Shown piece by piece: positions 32,801 through 45,215 of a stretch of 64,000 nucleotides of DNA. The stretch is from Siccibacter colletis. Lineage in GTDB: Bacteria; Pseudomonadota; Gammaproteobacteria; Enterobacterales; Enterobacteriaceae. The stretch's first letter is position 1. Each line of letters starts with the position of its first letter. Made by a program: the position numbers and the translations under genes. The notes beneath the pieces are model-generated. The model did not search any database. It worked only from the letters and a program-made list of their open reading frames with translations, and had not been told where the DNA came from. The DNA is taken from NCBI RefSeq assembly GCF_000696575.1, contig NZ_JMSQ01000001.1, positions 461,417 to 525,416 on the forward strand, read 5' to 3'.

Positions 32801-33669
32801 TTCGTGACGTGAGCGGTGAGGTTATCCACCGCCAGGCGATGGGTTTGCTTATCGCCCTGCCAGCTGGCACCGCCCTGCTTCAGCCACACGTCGCCACCGG
32901 CGATATCGCCATCGCGCAGCGTCATCCAGGCCGCGAGGCTGAACCGGGCGCTACTTAGCTGAACGTTGTACTGCATCCACTTGCCGAGCCAGGGTTTGAC
33001 GTCCACGTCGTCGGCCTGCATCCATACCGTGCCGCTGCTCAGCAGGCCGCTGTCGTCGCGCAGATCCATCCGCACCTGCATGACGCCATGCTGTCCGGTC
33101 AGGCTGGAGAGGCTCACCTGTCCTTCAGCGCGATGACGATCGTCGCCGTTAAGCCAGGTCAACTGGGGGATAGTCAGCTCGGCGCGCTGGCCGGAGAGCG
33201 TGAGAAAACTGATGGTGCTGTCGCGCAGATCGAAATGGTCGAACTGGCGCAGGAAGAGATCGCTCAGGCGATTGGCTTCAATGCCTTTTCCGCCGCCGCT
33301 GGTGTCGATGGGCGTGTTGGTACGCATTTGCAGCTGGTGGAACGTCAGATCGCGGAACTGCCAGCGAAAATGCAGCAGGCTCTGCCAGACATCCAGCGCC
33401 AGGGTGACGCGCTTAATATCCACCGCGCCGCCATCGCTCAGACCGATGTGAATATCGCGGGCGTCAAGCGTCGGGCCAAAGTTCTGCCAGCTGGCCTCAA
33501 GCTTGCTGGCTTCAACCAGCTGCCCGTAAGACTGGCTGATTTTCGTAAGAATAGTGGGACGCCAGCTATCCAGATACGGCAATGCCAGCCGCAAACCACT
33601 CACCAGCAGTGCGACGATAACGATAAGCGTAGCGCCTGTGAGTAGTAAAATCCCCGGCAGTCGCCTCAC
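29866..33669 (-). CDS. yhdP: AsmA-family envelope protein YhdP
   Basis: Large inner-membrane-anchored periplasmic protein, one of the AsmA-like proteins that move phospholipids to the outer membrane. The predicted product has 1267 residues. One N-terminal helix (about 7-27) is followed by long beta-rich repeats with LDIPL and TADGEWVN elements, and a conserved C-terminal region with GVAAAFAVNPIVGAAVFAAS. I choose the GTG start at 33669 (MRRLPGILLL) because AAGGAGAGA precedes it at good spacing; an upstream ATG at 33693 adds eight non-conserved residues. It lies between rng and tldD. Confidence 0.94.
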   Translation of the reverse strand: MRRLPGILLLTGATLIVIVALLVSGLRLALPYLDSWRPTILTKISQSYGQLVEASKLEASWQNFGPTLDARDIHIGLSDGGAVDIKRVTLALDVWQSLLHFRWQFRDLTFHQLQMRTNTPIDTSGGGKGIEANRLSDLFLRQFDHFDLRDSTISFLTLSGQRAELTIPQLTWLNGDDRHRAEGQVSLSSLTGQHGVMQVRMDLRDDSGLLSSGTVWMQADDVDVKPWLGKWMQYNVQLSSARFSLAAWMTLRDGDIAGGDVWLKQGGASWQGDKQTHRLAVDNLTAHVTKEGDGWQLDIPSTRISLDDKPWPKGALTLGWFPGQRVAGNADQRSDELRVRASHLELSGLDALLPLAQKIAPRLNEVWNIMQPAGSIDALALDIPLQATDKTRFKAWWSNLRWKQWKLLPGVEHFSGSVAGSMENGTLTGTVHDAVMPYESVFRAPLEISEGNATLAWQKDASGWRLDGTGIDVSAKAVRARGDFHYAQPANGAPWLGILAGISTNDAGEAWRYFPENLMGKHLVDYLSGAIKGGQVENATLVYGGDPHRFPYKHNDGQFEVLVPLRNATFAFQPGWPGLDNFDIELDFINDGLWMKTDEMKLGGVTGRNVTATIPDYLAEKLLVDANISGPGSAVGPYFKQTPLQDSLGATLDELQLDGDVSARLHLDIPLDGGMTTASGDVTLKDNALFVKPLNSTLKNLSGSFHFENGNLDSGPLKASWFTQPLNVSFTTREQEKAFEVGINLDGNWQPARTGLLPEAVSKQIGGSVAWKGDVGITLPYQGSAGYNVSVTADMKNVSSHLPPPVEKAAGEPLPVKVNVEGDLRAFTLTGSAGTTHHFNSRWLLNDKLTLDRAIWASDSRTLPPLPEAPGMELNLPALDGAQWLALFNQGAADKVSSSTALPSRVTLRTPALALGGQQWNNLSVVSTPQADGLKIDAQGREINATLTQRNNAPWLANIRYLYFNPASAGAANGNTAPASPFSSGEAIDFSGWPDLALRCAECWLFGQKYGRVDGDFSVKGNSLHLANGLLDTGFARLTADGEWVNAPGAERTSLKGKLKGKKLDAATGFFGLSTPLQGSSFDVDYDLHWRAKPWQPDIASLNGILHTRLGKGEIAEAGAGHAGQLLRLLSFDALLRKLRFDFSDTFGDGFYYDSIRSTAWIKDGVMNTDDTLVDGLEADIAMKGSINLVRRELDMEAVVAPEISATVGVAAAFAVNPIVGAAVFAASRVLGPLWNKVSILRYQITGPVEKPQINEVLRQPRDAKAQ

Positions 33670-33724
33670 ACATCTCTCCTTGTCTGCCGCCACAGCGGTA
33701 TGCTCATTCCTCGCACCGCGCCAG

Positions 33725-35194
33725 CTACATCATAACCACGTCGAACTGCTCCTGATTATAGAGCGGTTCGATCTGTACTTTGACCTGCTTGCCGACGAAG
33801 ATTTCCACTTCCGCCAGCGCGTGAGACTCTTCACTTTTCAGGGCTTCCGCCACCGCCGGTGAGGCGTAGACCAGGAAGCGGTCGGAATCATAGGCGTGAT
33901 GCACGCGTACGATTTCACGCATGATCTCATAGCAGACGGTTTCCACGGTCTTTACCGTGCCGCGGCCGTGGCAGGTCGGGCATTCGTTGCACAGCACGTG
34001 CTCCACGCTTTCGCGGGTGCGCTTGCGGGTCATCTCCACCAGGCCAAGCTGGGAGAAGCCGTTAATGCTGGTCTTCACCCGGTCTTTGCTCAGCGCCTGC
34101 TCAAGCGAGTGCAGCACGCGGCGGCGGTGGTCCTCATTGCTCATATCGATGAAGTCGATAATGATAATGCCGCCCAGGTTGCGCAGGCGCAGCTGGCGGG
34201 CGATAGCCTGCGTCGCTTCGATGTTGGTATTGAAAATGGTGTCATCGAGATTGCGGTGGCCGACGAACGCGCCGGTGTTGATATCCACCGTGGTCATCGC
34301 TTCGGTTTGATCGATGATCAGGTAACCGCCGGACTTCAGCTCAACCTTGCGCTCCAGCGCGCGCTGGATTTCGTTCTCAACGTCAAAGAGATCGAAAATC
34401 GGCTGGCGACCGCTGTAGTGCTCCAGCTTGCTCGACATATCCGGGATGTACTCTGCGGTAAACTCCTGCAGCATCTCGAAGGTCAGGCGGGAGTCCACGC
34501 GGATGCGGTCAAGCGACGTGCCGGCAAAATCGCGCAGCACGCGCTGAGCCAGCGCCAGTTCGCCGTACATCTGGTAACGCGTCTGGTTGCGTTTTTTGCG
34601 CTCCATCACCTTGGTCCAGACGCGCTTCAGGTAAGCGGCGTCCGACGACAGGTCGGCTTCACAAATGCCTTCAGCGGCGGTACGGATGATAAACCCGCCC
34701 AGATCGTCGCAATACTCAGAGACGATACGCTTGAGGCGCTCGCGCTCTTCTTCGCTCTCGATACGCTGGGAGACGCCAACGTGGGAGGCACCCGGCATAA
34801 ACACCAGATAGCGCGACGGCAGCGTGATGTCGGTGGTCAGGCGTGCACCTTTGGTGCCGAGGGGATCTTTCACCACCTGCACCATCAGATCCTGGCCCTG
34901 ACGCACCAGCTCAGAGATATCGCGCACGGTGAAGTTTTTCTGCTCTTCCCCCGCCACGCATTCGGTGTGCGGCATGATATCGGAGGCGTGCAGGAACGCG
35001 GCTTTGTCCAGGCCAATATCTACAAATGCCGCCTGCATTCCGGGCAGTACCCGGCTGACGCGACCTTTGTAGATATTCCCTACGATCCCGCGGCGAGCTT
35101 CGCGCTCAATGTGAATTTCCTGAAGAATACCACCGTCAATGTAAGCAACCCGGGTTTCTGAAGGGGTTACATTGACCAATAATTCAGCCGTCAT
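33725..35194 (-). CDS. rng: Ribonuclease G
   Basis: Endoribonuclease of the RNase E/G family; matures the 5' end of 16S rRNA and decays some mRNAs. The 489 residues start [15 protein letters not shown]. An S1-like RNA-binding domain (about 35-125) is followed by the catalytic domain with [14 protein letters not shown] (metal-binding Asp near 304) and the zinc-link motif CPTCHGRG. The start lies inside the 3' end of yhdE (11-bp overlap), implying translational coupling; six additional upstream codons are not conserved. Confidence 0.97.
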   Translation of the reverse strand: MTAELLVNVTPSETRVAYIDGGILQEIHIEREARRGIVGNIYKGRVSRVLPGMQAAFVDIGLDKAAFLHASDIMPHTECVAGEEQKNFTVRDISELVRQGQDLMVQVVKDPLGTKGARLTTDITLPSRYLVFMPGASHVGVSQRIESEEERERLKRIVSEYCDDLGGFIIRTAAEGICEADLSSDAAYLKRVWTKVMERKKRNQTRYQMYGELALAQRVLRDFAGTSLDRIRVDSRLTFEMLQEFTAEYIPDMSSKLEHYSGRQPIFDLFDVENEIQRALERKVELKSGGYLIIDQTEAMTTVDINTGAFVGHRNLDDTIFNTNIEATQAIARQLRLRNLGGIIIIDFIDMSNEDHRRRVLHSLEQALSKDRVKTSINGFSQLGLVEMTRKRTRESVEHVLCNECPTCHGRGTVKTVETVCYEIMREIVRVHHAYDSDRFLVYASPAVAEALKSEESHALAEVEIFVGKQVKVQIEPLYNQEQFDVVMM

Positions 35195-35777
35195 TTTTAC
35201 CTCGTGCTTCACGCAGCGCGTTAACGTTAGCCAGCAGTTCCCAGGTTTCGACCAGCGGCAGACCTACTACCGCGTGATAACTGCCGTTAATTTTTCTGAC
35301 AAAGCATCCGCCCAGCCCCTGGATACCGTAAGCGCCGGCTTTATCCATCGGCTCGCCGCAGGCGACGTAGCGGGTAATATCATCCTCAGACAATACTCTG
35401 AAAGTCACCTCGGTGACCACAAGACAATCAAGCAGATGGGTGCCATCAGCGATCGCGACCGCGGTTATTACCTGGTGTGTATTTCCAGAAAGGCGACGCA
35501 GCATCTCGCCGGCGTGGTGCGCATCCCGCGGTTTTTCCAGCACCTCGCCGTCGAGAATGACAATAGTATCCGCGCCCAGCACTGGCAAATCCGTCGGCGC
35601 ATTCGCCACCCCAGCCCGCGCTTTGTCACGCGCCAGGCGGCGCACGTAGGCTTCTGCGCTTTCCTGCGGCTGGCGTAACTCTTCAACGTCAGTCAGCACG
35701 CGCTCAAAGGCGATGCCCAGTTGGGTCAGGAGTTCAGCGCGACGGGGCGAGCCGGAAGCGAGATACAACGTGGTCAT
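35184..35777 (-). CDS. yhdE: Maf-like nucleotide pyrophosphatase YhdE (dTTP/UTP)
   Basis: House-cleaning pyrophosphatase that hydrolyses non-canonical and pyrimidine NTPs. The 197 residues carry the Maf signature [13 protein letters not shown] at residues 5-17, LGADTIV and [15 protein letters not shown] lies before the ATG. It is between mreD and rng in the same operon. Confidence 0.96.
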   Translation of the reverse strand: MTTLYLASGSPRRAELLTQLGIAFERVLTDVEELRQPQESAEAYVRRLARDKARAGVANAPTDLPVLGADTIVILDGEVLEKPRDAHHAGEMLRRLSGNTHQVITAVAIADGTHLLDCLVVTEVTFRVLSEDDITRYVACGEPMDKAGAYGIQGLGGCFVRKINGSYHAVVGLPLVETWELLANVNALREARGKNDG

Positions 35778-35786
35778 GCTACCTCT

Positions 35787-36275
35787 TTATTGCACAGAAA
35801 ATTGCTGACGAATTTTACGCATCAGCAGGAAGATCCACGGCCAGAGCACGCCGTTGACGACGCTGCCCCAGAACACTTCCGGGCGGAACGACACGTTGAT
35901 CACCAGGAACTCGGCCCAGAACACAATCAGCTCGGCGGCGATGGAGAGCAGCATCACTACCAGCGCCTGTTGCCACAGCGCGAGGTTACGGAACAGCTGG
36001 TACTTGAGCGCCACCAGATAAGCAATGATCGACAGCGCCAGCGCCCGCACGCCCAGCGTCGATCCGCTGACCAGGTCGAGGATCGCGCCGATCACCAGCC
36101 CGGTACCGACGTTTACCCGGTGCGGCAGCGCGAGGATCCAGTAGAGCAGGATCAGCAGCACCCAGTCAGGCCGGAACACCAGGATGTTGTCCGGCCACGG
36201 CATGATCTGCAGCAGCAGGGCGATAAGAAACGAAAGCCAGATGACCCAACGTCCCTGGCTACGATAGCTTCCCAC
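35787..36275 (-). CDS. mreD: Rod shape-determining protein MreD
   Basis: Integral inner-membrane component of the elongasome, 162 residues with five or six hydrophobic helices. It starts with GTG ([14 protein letters not shown]), whose first G is the last base of the mreC TAG stop. This 1-base overlap signals translational coupling with mreC. Confidence 0.97.
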   Translation of the reverse strand: MGSYRSQGRWVIWLSFLIALLLQIMPWPDNILVFRPDWVLLILLYWILALPHRVNVGTGLVIGAILDLVSGSTLGVRALALSIIAYLVALKYQLFRNLALWQQALVVMLLSIAAELIVFWAEFLVINVSFRPEVFWGSVVNGVLWPWIFLLMRKIRQQFSVQ

Positions 36276-37324
36276 TATTGCCCTCCCGCTGCCGGCGACC
36301 TGGCCGGTGGTGAAGATGAAGGTGTGCGGGTTGCCGCGCCGTTGCTGGTGCCAGGCGCAGGCGTAATACCGGTTGCCGGGGCCGGAACCGGTGCGGGTGG
36401 CCCCATGGTATCCGGCGACGGCAGCACCTGCGGCATCATCTGCATCAGGCGTTCATTCGCCACGCGGTGCACATCTTCCGGAGTCATCGGGTTGGTCCCT
36501 TCGCGATCGGCACCCCACAGCAGCAGCAGATAGCGCAGGCGCTGCAGCCCGGCGGTCGGACGCGCCTGGATAACGGTATAGGCACGCTGGGTGTCCAGCT
36601 TAACTGACGACACCACGCCCACCGGATACCCTTCCGGGAAGCGGCCGCCGAGGCCCGAGGTCACCAGCACGTCGCCAACACGAATATCGGTGTTGGCCGG
36701 CAGATGCTCAAGTTGCAGATCGTCAGTACAACCGCTGCCCGCCGCGATAACGCGAATGTCGTTGCGCAGCACCTGAATCGGCAGCGCGTGGGTTGCGTCG
36801 CAGATCAGCAGTACCCGGCTGGTGAGCTTCGCGACCGCCACCACCTGGCCGACCACGCCTTTGTCGCTGATCACCGGCTGGCCTTCGTAAACGCCGTTTA
36901 CGCTGCCTTTGTCGATGACCACCTGATCGCTGTAGGGGTCGTTAACGGTAGAGATAACCTGGGTCACCATCTTCTGCTCATCCTGACGCAGCGGCGAGCC
37001 GAGCAGTTCACGCAGGCGCGCGTTTTCCTGCTTGTACTGGCCAAGCATCAACAGCTCGCTGTTTTTCAGCAGCAGTTCCTGACGTAACGCGCGGTTTTCA
37101 AGTTCCAGCTGATCGCGTGATGCCAGGGTCTGAGAGACACCATCCAGCAGTTCACGGGGACCATTAGAGATAAAGTAGAAAGGACTGACGGCGGTATCCA
37201 TGTACGTTCGAATCTGGCTGAACGTACCGAGGCGGCTGTCGGCGATGATCACACCAAGCGCCACCACTACCGCCAGAAAAAGGCGAATCTGTAGTGACGG
37301 GCCACGGCTAAAAATTGGCTTCAT
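36275..37324 (-). CDS. mreC: Rod shape-determining protein MreC
   Basis: Bitopic inner-membrane protein that scaffolds peptidoglycan synthases along the MreB filament. The 349 residues include a membrane helix (about 10-30), a coiled coil (about 68-112) and two periplasmic beta-barrel domains (about 115-275). The proline/alanine-rich C-terminal tail is somewhat shorter than in E. coli (367 in my recollection). Confidence 0.96.
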   Translation of the reverse strand: MKPIFSRGPSLQIRLFLAVVVALGVIIADSRLGTFSQIRTYMDTAVSPFYFISNGPRELLDGVSQTLASRDQLELENRALRQELLLKNSELLMLGQYKQENARLRELLGSPLRQDEQKMVTQVISTVNDPYSDQVVIDKGSVNGVYEGQPVISDKGVVGQVVAVAKLTSRVLLICDATHALPIQVLRNDIRVIAAGSGCTDDLQLEHLPANTDIRVGDVLVTSGLGGRFPEGYPVGVVSSVKLDTQRAYTVIQARPTAGLQRLRYLLLLWGADREGTNPMTPEDVHRVANERLMQMMPQVLPSPDTMGPPAPVPAPATGITPAPGTSNGAATRTPSSSPPARSPAAGGQ

Positions 37325-37350
37325 AGACTATGCGTATTCTCCGGCCAGAC

Positions 37351-37377
37351 AAAAAGGGGCAGCCTCATGGCTCCCCC
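37351..37377 (-). terminator. Attenuator/terminator between mreB and mreC
   Basis: Read on the minus strand, GGGGGAGCC pairs with GGCTGCCCC (one internal mismatch) around ATGA and is followed by five U residues. It sits within the 66-bp mreB-mreC gap and would lower mreCD expression relative to mreB. Confidence 0.7.
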
Positions 37378-37390
37378 TCTCTGCAGCAGA

Positions 37391-38741
<1,351 letters not shown>

Positions 38742-40682
38742 TCAAACCGAATATCTTTGCAAATATTTTTTCACCCCGGTGTCGAGGGGTTGCGACGCCG
38801 CGATATATTCGCCCTGCCCGCCTGCCACGCCCATTTCTACCAGGGTTTGCCACTCGCTTCGCGTACGAATTCCGGTGGCAAAGAGTTGGGTTTGCGTGCC
38901 GCTGCAGGACTCCACCAGGCTTTGAATAAACAGCTGGTTCTCGGTGCGCTTTTCGATGTTGCGTACCAGACCGGGGTCGAGCTTAATCAGTTCAACGTTA
39001 AGCACCTTAATCCAGTTAGTGCTAACCACGGTTAAACCGGCCTGAATGACAGCCACGCGCACGCCCAACGCCTTGATCAAACGGACAATCGGCTGAACTT
39101 CGCTGATGTGTTGACACACGGCAGCCTCTGCAAGTTCAAAAATAATGCGCTGACGCTGCGATTTTTCACATTCGAGCAACGCATCGCGCAGCCAGCGCTG
39201 GAACGTGGGGCGAATCAGCGAGTCAACCGAGACCGGCATCGCCAGCGTCTCTTCAGGCCAGAGCGCCAGCAGCGGCAGCACGCGGCTGACCTGCTGCGTA
39301 TCGTACTGCTCCGCCAGCCCAAACTGTTGCACCAGCGGTTTATACTCCGCCGAGCTCACCTCTTCCTTGCCATCGAAGATGCGGCACATGATTTCCCGAT
39401 GGTGCACGCTGCCATCTACATTAATGGCGGGCTTCTGGTAGAAACGCGGGCCGCCGCGCTGCAGCGCCTGTTCGATCAGGGTGCGCCAGCGCACGTTGCC
39501 GCGCCCTTTTTCCGGCAGCATGTTGTCATACACCGCCCAGCTGTTGCCGCCCTGCAGCACCGCGTTGCGGGTCGCCATACCGGCATGCTCCATTACCTGC
39601 TCGGTGGTTTGCCCGCTGCGCCAGGCGCAAATACCGATGTGGATCATGTCGCTGCGATCCAGCATGCGCGTCGGCGGCAGCGAGTCCACGGCGTTAAGCA
39701 GCTGGCTGGCGATGCCGTCCGCCTCTTTCAGCGTCCGGTGCGGCAGCAGTACGGCAAAATCGCTGCGGAAGTAGCGCGCCAGCAGCGCACCGGGGTAACG
39801 CATAATAAAGGTAGAAAGCATGTTGATCAGAGTGAACAGGTACTCTTCAACCGCCACGCGTCCCCAGGTGTCGGCGAGGGTATCGAAGTCGGGCAGGCGA
39901 ATGATCATCACCACGCCGTGGGTTCCCACCTTTTCCGGATCTTCCAGCAGCGTGCCCAGCTGGTTATCAAAGAACAGGCGGTTATTCAGCCCGGTGCGAG
40001 TGTCCTGTGCGGCATGGGCGCGGATCAGCGTATCCATGCGGCTGCGCTGCTCACCGGCGTTTTCGATTTCCGCCAGCAGCATATCAATGGCGTAGCTGGC
40101 CTGAGTTGGCGGTTCGTCCGGGGAACGCTGCACCCGCGCACCACGCTCGCCGCGAATAATGCACATTGCCCGGCGCTCCAGTTGCTCATGGCCGATAAAC
40201 TGCCGGCGCTGCCAGCGTAGCGCAGCCACCAGCATGGCGATGATGACCAGCATGGCAATGCTCAGCGGTGCGGAGGTTTTCAGTGACTGAAAATAGCTCG
40301 CCATCGGGTCCTGCCAGCTGAACTTCAGCGTCATTCCCGGTACTTTCAGCAGCGGGACGTCCGTGGCAAGGGCGTCATCTTCCCGCTCCTCGTCGTTGAG
40401 GCCGGGAGAACGATGGTAGTGAAACAGTGTGCTGTCGCCCTGCTGAAAAGTGATGCTGTTGATGTCGGCCGGGATCATCAGTTCATCAAGGCGTTCGGTC
40501 AGCCGCTCCGGTGGATGCGTAACCAGGTGGTTATCAAGCAGAATGGCAACGGTCTGGACGCGCTGCTCTGCGCGCGCCTGCACGGTGTAATAAAAGCCGA
40601 CCGTACACCCAATGAGAGTGACGAGGATTGCCAGCACCGTTAGCAGGGTAACGAGGGCCGAGAGTTTCGTCGTTAAGCGCAT
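38742..40682 (-). CDS. csrD: CsrB/CsrC decay regulator CsrD (degenerate GGDEF-EAL)
   Basis: Membrane protein that makes the CsrB and CsrC small RNAs susceptible to RNase E. The 646 residues equal the E. coli length. There are two membrane helices (about 8-30 and 135-155). The GGDEF site is replaced by RYFRSDF and the EAL site by ELAEAAV, so it should neither make nor degrade cyclic-di-GMP. This contrasts with the intact GGDEF-EAL protein at 50646. Confidence 0.96.
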   Translation of the reverse strand: MRLTTKLSALVTLLTVLAILVTLIGCTVGFYYTVQARAEQRVQTVAILLDNHLVTHPPERLTERLDELMIPADINSITFQQGDSTLFHYHRSPGLNDEEREDDALATDVPLLKVPGMTLKFSWQDPMASYFQSLKTSAPLSIAMLVIIAMLVAALRWQRRQFIGHEQLERRAMCIIRGERGARVQRSPDEPPTQASYAIDMLLAEIENAGEQRSRMDTLIRAHAAQDTRTGLNNRLFFDNQLGTLLEDPEKVGTHGVVMIIRLPDFDTLADTWGRVAVEEYLFTLINMLSTFIMRYPGALLARYFRSDFAVLLPHRTLKEADGIASQLLNAVDSLPPTRMLDRSDMIHIGICAWRSGQTTEQVMEHAGMATRNAVLQGGNSWAVYDNMLPEKGRGNVRWRTLIEQALQRGGPRFYQKPAINVDGSVHHREIMCRIFDGKEEVSSAEYKPLVQQFGLAEQYDTQQVSRVLPLLALWPEETLAMPVSVDSLIRPTFQRWLRDALLECEKSQRQRIIFELAEAAVCQHISEVQPIVRLIKALGVRVAVIQAGLTVVSTNWIKVLNVELIKLDPGLVRNIEKRTENQLFIQSLVESCSGTQTQLFATGIRTRSEWQTLVEMGVAGGQGEYIAASQPLDTGVKKYLQRYSV

Positions 40683-40987
40683 CCTTGTGTCAACTCCGTC
40701 AGATTACAGGTCTGTGGCACCCGGCGGGGCCGCGAAAAGGGGCGTGGCAACGCGTCTGTTGTCACACTGGCGAGAAAACATGCATAGTAGCAAACATAGC
40801 AGGGCTATACCGAGCATTTCCAGTAAATGCCCGCCGCGCTTGTTGTTTTTATGAAAAACCTCAGGCCGAACGCGCGCATTATAAAAATTTTTACACTTTC
40901 TTAACCCGAGTTGTCGCGCGCTTACTGACTCCCTGTCATGATGAATATTATTGTCTTTTCCCCCTCCGGGAGCCTACGGGAGTCGCC
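40683..40987. other. csrD-msrP divergent intergenic region (305 bp)
   Basis: Must carry the csrD promoter (left) and the msrPQ promoter (right). An AT-rich segment at 40878-40905 (ATTATAAAAATTTTTACAC) is the most promoter-like part. CTACGGGAG just before 40988 is the msrP ribosome site. No operator can be assigned with confidence. Confidence 0.4.
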
Positions 40988-41995
40988 ATGAAATTACCGC
41001 GTCGTCCTCTGACGGAAGCGGATGTTACCGCTGAGTCAGCCTTCTTTATGCAGCGTCGTCAGGTACTGAAAGCGCTGGGTATCAGTGCCGGTGCGCTGGC
41101 GCTATCTTCGCCGGCGCAGGCAAGTCTTGTTGACTGGTTCAAAGGTAATGAACGCGCCAAAGCCCCCGCCGGCAAGGCGCTGGAATTTGCGAAACCTGCC
41201 GAATGGCAAAGCACGCTGGCGCTCACCCCGGAAGACAAAGTCACTGGCTATAACAACTTCTATGAGTTCGGGCTGGATAAAGCCGACCCGGCCGCCAATG
41301 CGGGCAGCCTGATTACAAATCCCTGGACGCTCAAAATAGAAGGAGAAGTTGGCAAGCCGCTGACGCTCGATCATGACGACCTGACCCGACGCTTCCCGCT
41401 GGAAGAGCGCATCTACCGTATGCGCTGTGTGGAAGCCTGGTCCATGGTGGTGCCGTGGATTGGCTTCCCGCTGCATAAGCTGCTGGCGCTGGCCGAACCC
41501 ACCAGCAACGCGAAGTACGTGGCGTTTCAGACGCTCTATGCCCCGGAGATGATGCCGGGTCAGCAGGATCGCTTTATCGGCGGCGGGCTGGAGTATCCCT
41601 ACGTTGAAGGCTTACGTATAGATGAAGCGATGAATCCGTTGACGCTGATGACCGTCGGCGTGTACGGCAAGGCGCTGCCGCCGCAAAACGGTGCGCCGCT
41701 GCGTCTTATCGTGCCGTGGAAATACGGTTTCAAAGGCATCAAATCTATCGTCAGTATCAAGCTCACCCGCGAACGGCCGCCGACTACCTGGAATCTTTCT
41801 GCGCCGAACGAGTACGGTTTTTATGCCAACGTCAATCCGCATGTAGATCATCCGCGCTGGTCCCAGGCCTCGGAACGCGTCATTGGCTCCGGCGGTATTC
41901 TCGACGTCAAGCGCCAGCCGACGCTGCTGTTTAACGGTTATGCCGATCAGGTAGCCTCGCTCTATCGTGGCCTGGATCTGCGGGAGAATTTCTGA
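40988..41995 (+). CDS. msrP: Periplasmic methionine sulfoxide reductase catalytic subunit MsrP
   Basis: Molybdopterin enzyme that repairs oxidised methionine in periplasmic proteins. The 335 residues begin with a Tat signal peptide carrying the twin arginine in [10 protein letters not shown], followed by a hydrophobic stretch and an AQA-type cleavage site. The molybdenum-ligand cysteine lies in YRMRCVEAW. The ATG at 40988 has GGGAG at good spacing and matches E. coli YedY; a longer upstream frame is not conserved. msrQ starts on the next base after the stop codon. In K-12 msrPQ are elsewhere on the chromosome. Confidence 0.97.
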   Translation: MKLPRRPLTEADVTAESAFFMQRRQVLKALGISAGALALSSPAQASLVDWFKGNERAKAPAGKALEFAKPAEWQSTLALTPEDKVTGYNNFYEFGLDKADPAANAGSLITNPWTLKIEGEVGKPLTLDHDDLTRRFPLEERIYRMRCVEAWSMVVPWIGFPLHKLLALAEPTSNAKYVAFQTLYAPEMMPGQQDRFIGGGLEYPYVEGLRIDEAMNPLTLMTVGVYGKALPPQNGAPLRLIVPWKYGFKGIKSIVSIKLTRERPPTTWNLSAPNEYGFYANVNPHVDHPRWSQASERVIGSGGILDVKRQPTLLFNGYADQVASLYRGLDLRENF

Positions 41996-42595
41996 GTGCG
42001 ACTGACCGCGAAACAGATTACCTGGCTCAAAGTAGCGCTGCATCTTGCTGCGTTTTTACCCTTTCTCTGGCTGATATTTGCGATTAACGCCGGGGCGTTC
42101 AGCGCCGATCCGGCGAAAGATATTCAGCATTTTACCGGCAGGATGGCGCTAAAGCTGCTGCTGGCGACCCTGCTGGTCACGCCGCTGGCGCGACTGGGGA
42201 AACAGCCGCTGCTCATCCGCACCCGTCGGCTGCTGGGATTATGGTGTTTTGCCTGGGCTACGCTGCATCTCACCAGTTATTCGCTGCTGGAACTCGGTAT
42301 CGACAACCTGGCGCTGCTCGGCCAGGAACTGGTTACCCGCCCCTATCTACTGCTCGGCATTATCAGCTGGGTGATACTGCTGGCGCTTGCCGTTACGTCC
42401 ACTCAGGCGATGCAGCGCAAGCTGGGCCGTAACTGGCAACGTCTGCACAATTTCGTCTATCTGGTCGCGATCCTCGCGCCGGTTCACTACTTATGGTCAG
42501 TGAAAATCCTCTCGCCCCAGCCGCTGATCTACGCCGTGCTGGCGACGATACTGCTGCTATGGCGCTACAAGAAGATTCGCCAATGGTTCCGATAA
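41996..42595 (+). CDS. msrQ: Heme-binding membrane subunit MsrQ
   Basis: Inner-membrane b-type cytochrome that passes electrons from the quinone pool or flavin to MsrP. The 199 residues contain six hydrophobic helices (ferric-reductase-like fold) and heme-ligand histidines in TLHLTSY and LHNFVYL. The start is GTG, directly abutting the msrP TGA. The C-terminus is about 12 residues shorter than I recall in E. coli. Confidence 0.96.
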   Translation: MRLTAKQITWLKVALHLAAFLPFLWLIFAINAGAFSADPAKDIQHFTGRMALKLLLATLLVTPLARLGKQPLLIRTRRLLGLWCFAWATLHLTSYSLLELGIDNLALLGQELVTRPYLLLGIISWVILLALAVTSTQAMQRKLGRNWQRLHNFVYLVAILAPVHYLWSVKILSPQPLIYAVLATILLLWRYKKIRQWFR

Positions 42596-42829
42596 CGCGC
42601 AGAATCTGCGGCCTTTAGCGCAAATTTCTTATTCCATGCTGTGATAACGTAGCCGGGGTTTGATTATCTTCCCTGATAAGACCAGTATTTAGCTGCCAAA
42701 TGCTACGAAATCGTTATAATGTGCGACTTTGGTTTTTACCAGACCCGATTTTGACGGTCAAAAGGTGACAACCATGCAACATGGGTATATTTTGTAAATT
42801 GCCTTAAATTTGCAGGAGATTGCGGCACG

Positions 42830-43282
42830 ATGGCGGATAAGTTTCACATTTTGCTTTTGAACGGCCCGAACCTTAACATGCTCGGCACCCGTGAACCGGA
42901 GAAGTACGGCACCCTGACTCTCAACCAGATTGTCAGCCGTCTCACCGCAGAAGCACAGTCGTTAGACGTGACGCTTGATAGCCTGCAATCCAACGCTGAG
43001 CATGAGCTGATTGACCGAATTCATCAGGCTAAAGACAACGTGGACTATATCCTGATTAATCCGGCCGCATTCACACATACCAGCGTTGCGATCCGTGATG
43101 CGCTGCTGGCGGTGAGCATCCCGTTTATTGAGATCCATCTCAGTAACGTGCATGCCCGCGAGCCGTTCCGCCATCACTCATATCTTTCAGATATTGCTGC
43201 CGGCGTGATCTGCGGATTTGGCGCCGACGGTTATACCTATGCACTACAGACGGCGGTAAAACGCCTGTCACAAACACACTAA
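42830..43282 (+). CDS. aroQ: 3-Dehydroquinate dehydratase, type II
   Basis: Catalyses the third step of the shikimate pathway. The 150 residues start [19 protein letters not shown], and the family signature REPEKYG supplies the active-site Tyr26. Other active-site elements are NPAAFTHTS and [19 protein letters not shown] lies 11 bases before the ATG. It is 22 bp before accB, as in E. coli and relatives, and may share transcripts with accBC. K-12 has acuI between csrD and this gene; here msrPQ take that place. Confidence 0.97.
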   Translation: MADKFHILLLNGPNLNMLGTREPEKYGTLTLNQIVSRLTAEAQSLDVTLDSLQSNAEHELIDRIHQAKDNVDYILINPAAFTHTSVAIRDALLAVSIPFIEIHLSNVHAREPFRHHSYLSDIAAGVICGFGADGYTYALQTAVKRLSQTH

Positions 43283-43304
43283 ACAAAGAGTACGGAACCC
43301 ACTC

Positions 43305-43778
43305 ATGGATATTCGTAAGATTAAAAAACTGATCGAGCTGGTTGAAGAATCAGGCATCGCTGAACTGGAAATTTCTGAAGGCGAAGAGTCTGTACGTATC
43401 AGCCGCACACCGGCCAATGCAGGCTACCCTGTGATGCAACAGGCGTATGCCGCACCGATGATGCAGCAGCAGCCCGCGCTGTCCAACGCTATCGCGCCTG
43501 CCGTAACACCGGCCATGGAAGCGCCTGCCGCAGCGGAAGTCAGTGGTCATATCGTACGTTCCCCGATGGTTGGTACGTTCTACCGCACCCCAAGCCCGGA
43601 CGCGAAAGCCTTCATCGAAGTGGGCCAGAAAGTGAATGTCGGCGATACCCTGTGCATCGTTGAAGCGATGAAAATGATGAACCAGATCGAAGCTGATAAA
43701 GCGGGCGTGGTTAAAGCCATCCTGCTGGAAAGCGGCCAACCGGTAGAATTTGACGAGCCGCTGGTCGTCATCGAATAA
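43305..43778 (+). CDS. accB: Biotin carboxyl carrier protein of acetyl-CoA carboxylase
   Basis: Carries the biotin arm in the first step of fatty acid synthesis. The 157 residues have an N-terminal helical part, an Ala/Pro/Gln-rich linker (about 37-77) and the C-terminal biotinyl domain. The biotinylated lysine is Lys123 in EAMKM. accC follows after 10 bp. In E. coli AccB represses the accBC operon. Confidence 0.98.
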   Translation: MDIRKIKKLIELVEESGIAELEISEGEESVRISRTPANAGYPVMQQAYAAPMMQQQPALSNAIAPAVTPAMEAPAAAEVSGHIVRSPMVGTFYRTPSPDAKAFIEVGQKVNVGDTLCIVEAMKMMNQIEADKAGVVKAILLESGQPVEFDEPLVVIE

Positions 43779-43788
43779 CGAGGCGCAC

Positions 43789-45138
43789 ATGCTGGATAAA
43801 ATTGTTATCGCTAACCGCGGCGAGATTGCACTGCGTATTCTTCGTGCCTGTAAAGAGCTGGGCATCAAGACTGTGGCTGTGCACTCCAGCGCGGACCGCG
43901 ACCTGAAACACGTACTGCTGGCAGACGAAACCGTGTGTATTGGCCCGGCCCCGTCTGTTAAAAGCTACCTGAACATCCCGGCTATCATCTCTGCGGCGGA
44001 AATCACCGGCGCGGTGGCGATTCACCCGGGTTACGGCTTCCTCTCCGAGAACGCCAACTTCGCCGAGCAGGTTGAGCGCTCCGGCTTTATCTTCATCGGT
44101 CCGAAAGCCGACACCATTCGTCTGATGGGCGACAAAGTGTCTGCGATCACCGCCATGAAGAAAGCTGGCGTACCGACCGTACCGGGCTCTGACGGCCCGC
44201 TGGGCGACGATATGGATAAGAACCGCGCCCATGCCAAACGCATCGGCTATCCGGTGATTATCAAAGCCTCCGGTGGCGGCGGCGGTCGTGGTATGCGCGT
44301 TGTGCGCAGCGATGCCGATCTCGAACAATCCATCAACATGACCCGTGCGGAAGCGAAAGCCGCTTTCAACAACGACATGGTGTACATGGAGAAGTACCTC
44401 GAGAACCCGCGTCATATCGAAATCCAGGTACTGGCTGACGGCCAGGGCCAGGCGATCTATCTGGCTGAGCGCGACTGCTCCATGCAGCGTCGTCACCAGA
44501 AAGTGGTTGAAGAAGCGCCGGCACCGGGCATCACTCCGGAACTGCGTCGCTACATCGGCGAGCGCTGTGCCAAAGCCTGTGTCGATATCGGCTACCGCGG
44601 GGCGGGTACTTTCGAGTTCCTGTTCGAAAACGGCGAGTTCTACTTCATTGAGATGAACACCCGTATTCAGGTAGAGCACCCGGTTACCGAAATGATCACC
44701 GGTGTGGACCTGATCAAAGAGCAGCTGCGTATCGCTGCCGGTCAGCCGCTCTCCATCAAGCAGGAAGAAGTGACCATCAAAGGCCATGCGGTGGAATGCC
44801 GTATTAACGCCGAAGATCCGAACACCTTCCTGCCAAGCCCGGGTAAAATCACGCGTTTCCACGCGCCGGGCGGCTTTGGTGTGCGCTGGGAATCTCACAT
44901 TTACGCGGGCTATACTGTGCCGCCGTATTACGATTCCATGATCGGCAAACTCATCTGCTACGGGGAAACCCGTGACGTGGCGATTGCCCGCATGAAAAAT
45001 GCGCTGCAGGAGCTGATCATCGACGGTATCAAAACCAACGTTGAACTGCAGATGCGTATCATGAGCGACGAGAACTTCCAGCACGGTGGCACCAACATCC
45101 ACTATCTGGAGAAGAAACTCGGTCTGCAAGAGAAGTAA
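43789..45138 (+). CDS. accC: Biotin carboxylase subunit of acetyl-CoA carboxylase
   Basis: ATP-grasp enzyme that carboxylates biotin on AccB. The 449 residues start [19 protein letters not shown]. The ATP-binding glycine loop is [14 protein letters not shown] (about residues 159-172), and the catalytic region has [15 protein letters not shown]. The frame is open 13 codons further upstream inside accB, but ATG 43789 gives the conserved N-terminus with an ACGAGG site. Confidence 0.98.
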   Translation: MLDKIVIANRGEIALRILRACKELGIKTVAVHSSADRDLKHVLLADETVCIGPAPSVKSYLNIPAIISAAEITGAVAIHPGYGFLSENANFAEQVERSGFIFIGPKADTIRLMGDKVSAITAMKKAGVPTVPGSDGPLGDDMDKNRAHAKRIGYPVIIKASGGGGGRGMRVVRSDADLEQSINMTRAEAKAAFNNDMVYMEKYLENPRHIEIQVLADGQGQAIYLAERDCSMQRRHQKVVEEAPAPGITPELRRYIGERCAKACVDIGYRGAGTFEFLFENGEFYFIEMNTRIQVEHPVTEMITGVDLIKEQLRIAAGQPLSIKQEEVTIKGHAVECRINAEDPNTFLPSPGKITRFHAPGGFGVRWESHIYAGYTVPPYYDSMIGKLICYGETRDVAIARMKNALQELIIDGIKTNVELQMRIMSDENFQHGGTNIHYLEKKLGLQEK

Positions 45139-45150
45139 TTTCTCGCACCG

Positions 45151-45215
45151 AAAGGCCGGTGATTGTGCCTGCCGCGTAACGCGGCAGAACCACAGTCCCG
45201 GCCTTTTTCTTTTTT
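45151..45215 (+). terminator. Terminator of accBC with nested stems
   Basis: AAAGGCCGG (45151-45159) pairs with CCGGCCTTT (45198-45206) and a long T-rich tail follows. Inside it, CTGCCGCG (45169-45176) pairs with CGCGGCAG (45180-45187). The result is an unusually long, nested hairpin. Confidence 0.85.

Noticed and set aside
33896..35161. 421-codon open frame antisense to rng
   Set aside because: Same antisense codon-bias effect; rng is certain from its catalytic motifs.
38742..40682. CsrD as an active cyclic-di-GMP enzyme
   Set aside because: Both catalytic signatures are degenerate (RYFRSDF and ELAEAAV), as in the known non-catalytic CsrD.
40685..40987. N-terminal extension of msrP by about 100 codons
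   Set aside because: The extension would place the twin-arginine signal inside the protein; ATG 40988 with GGGAG gives a normal Tat precursor.
43768..45129. 453-codon open frame antisense to accC
   Set aside because: Mirror of a highly codon-biased core gene; the predicted protein is His/Asn/Val-rich without a domain.
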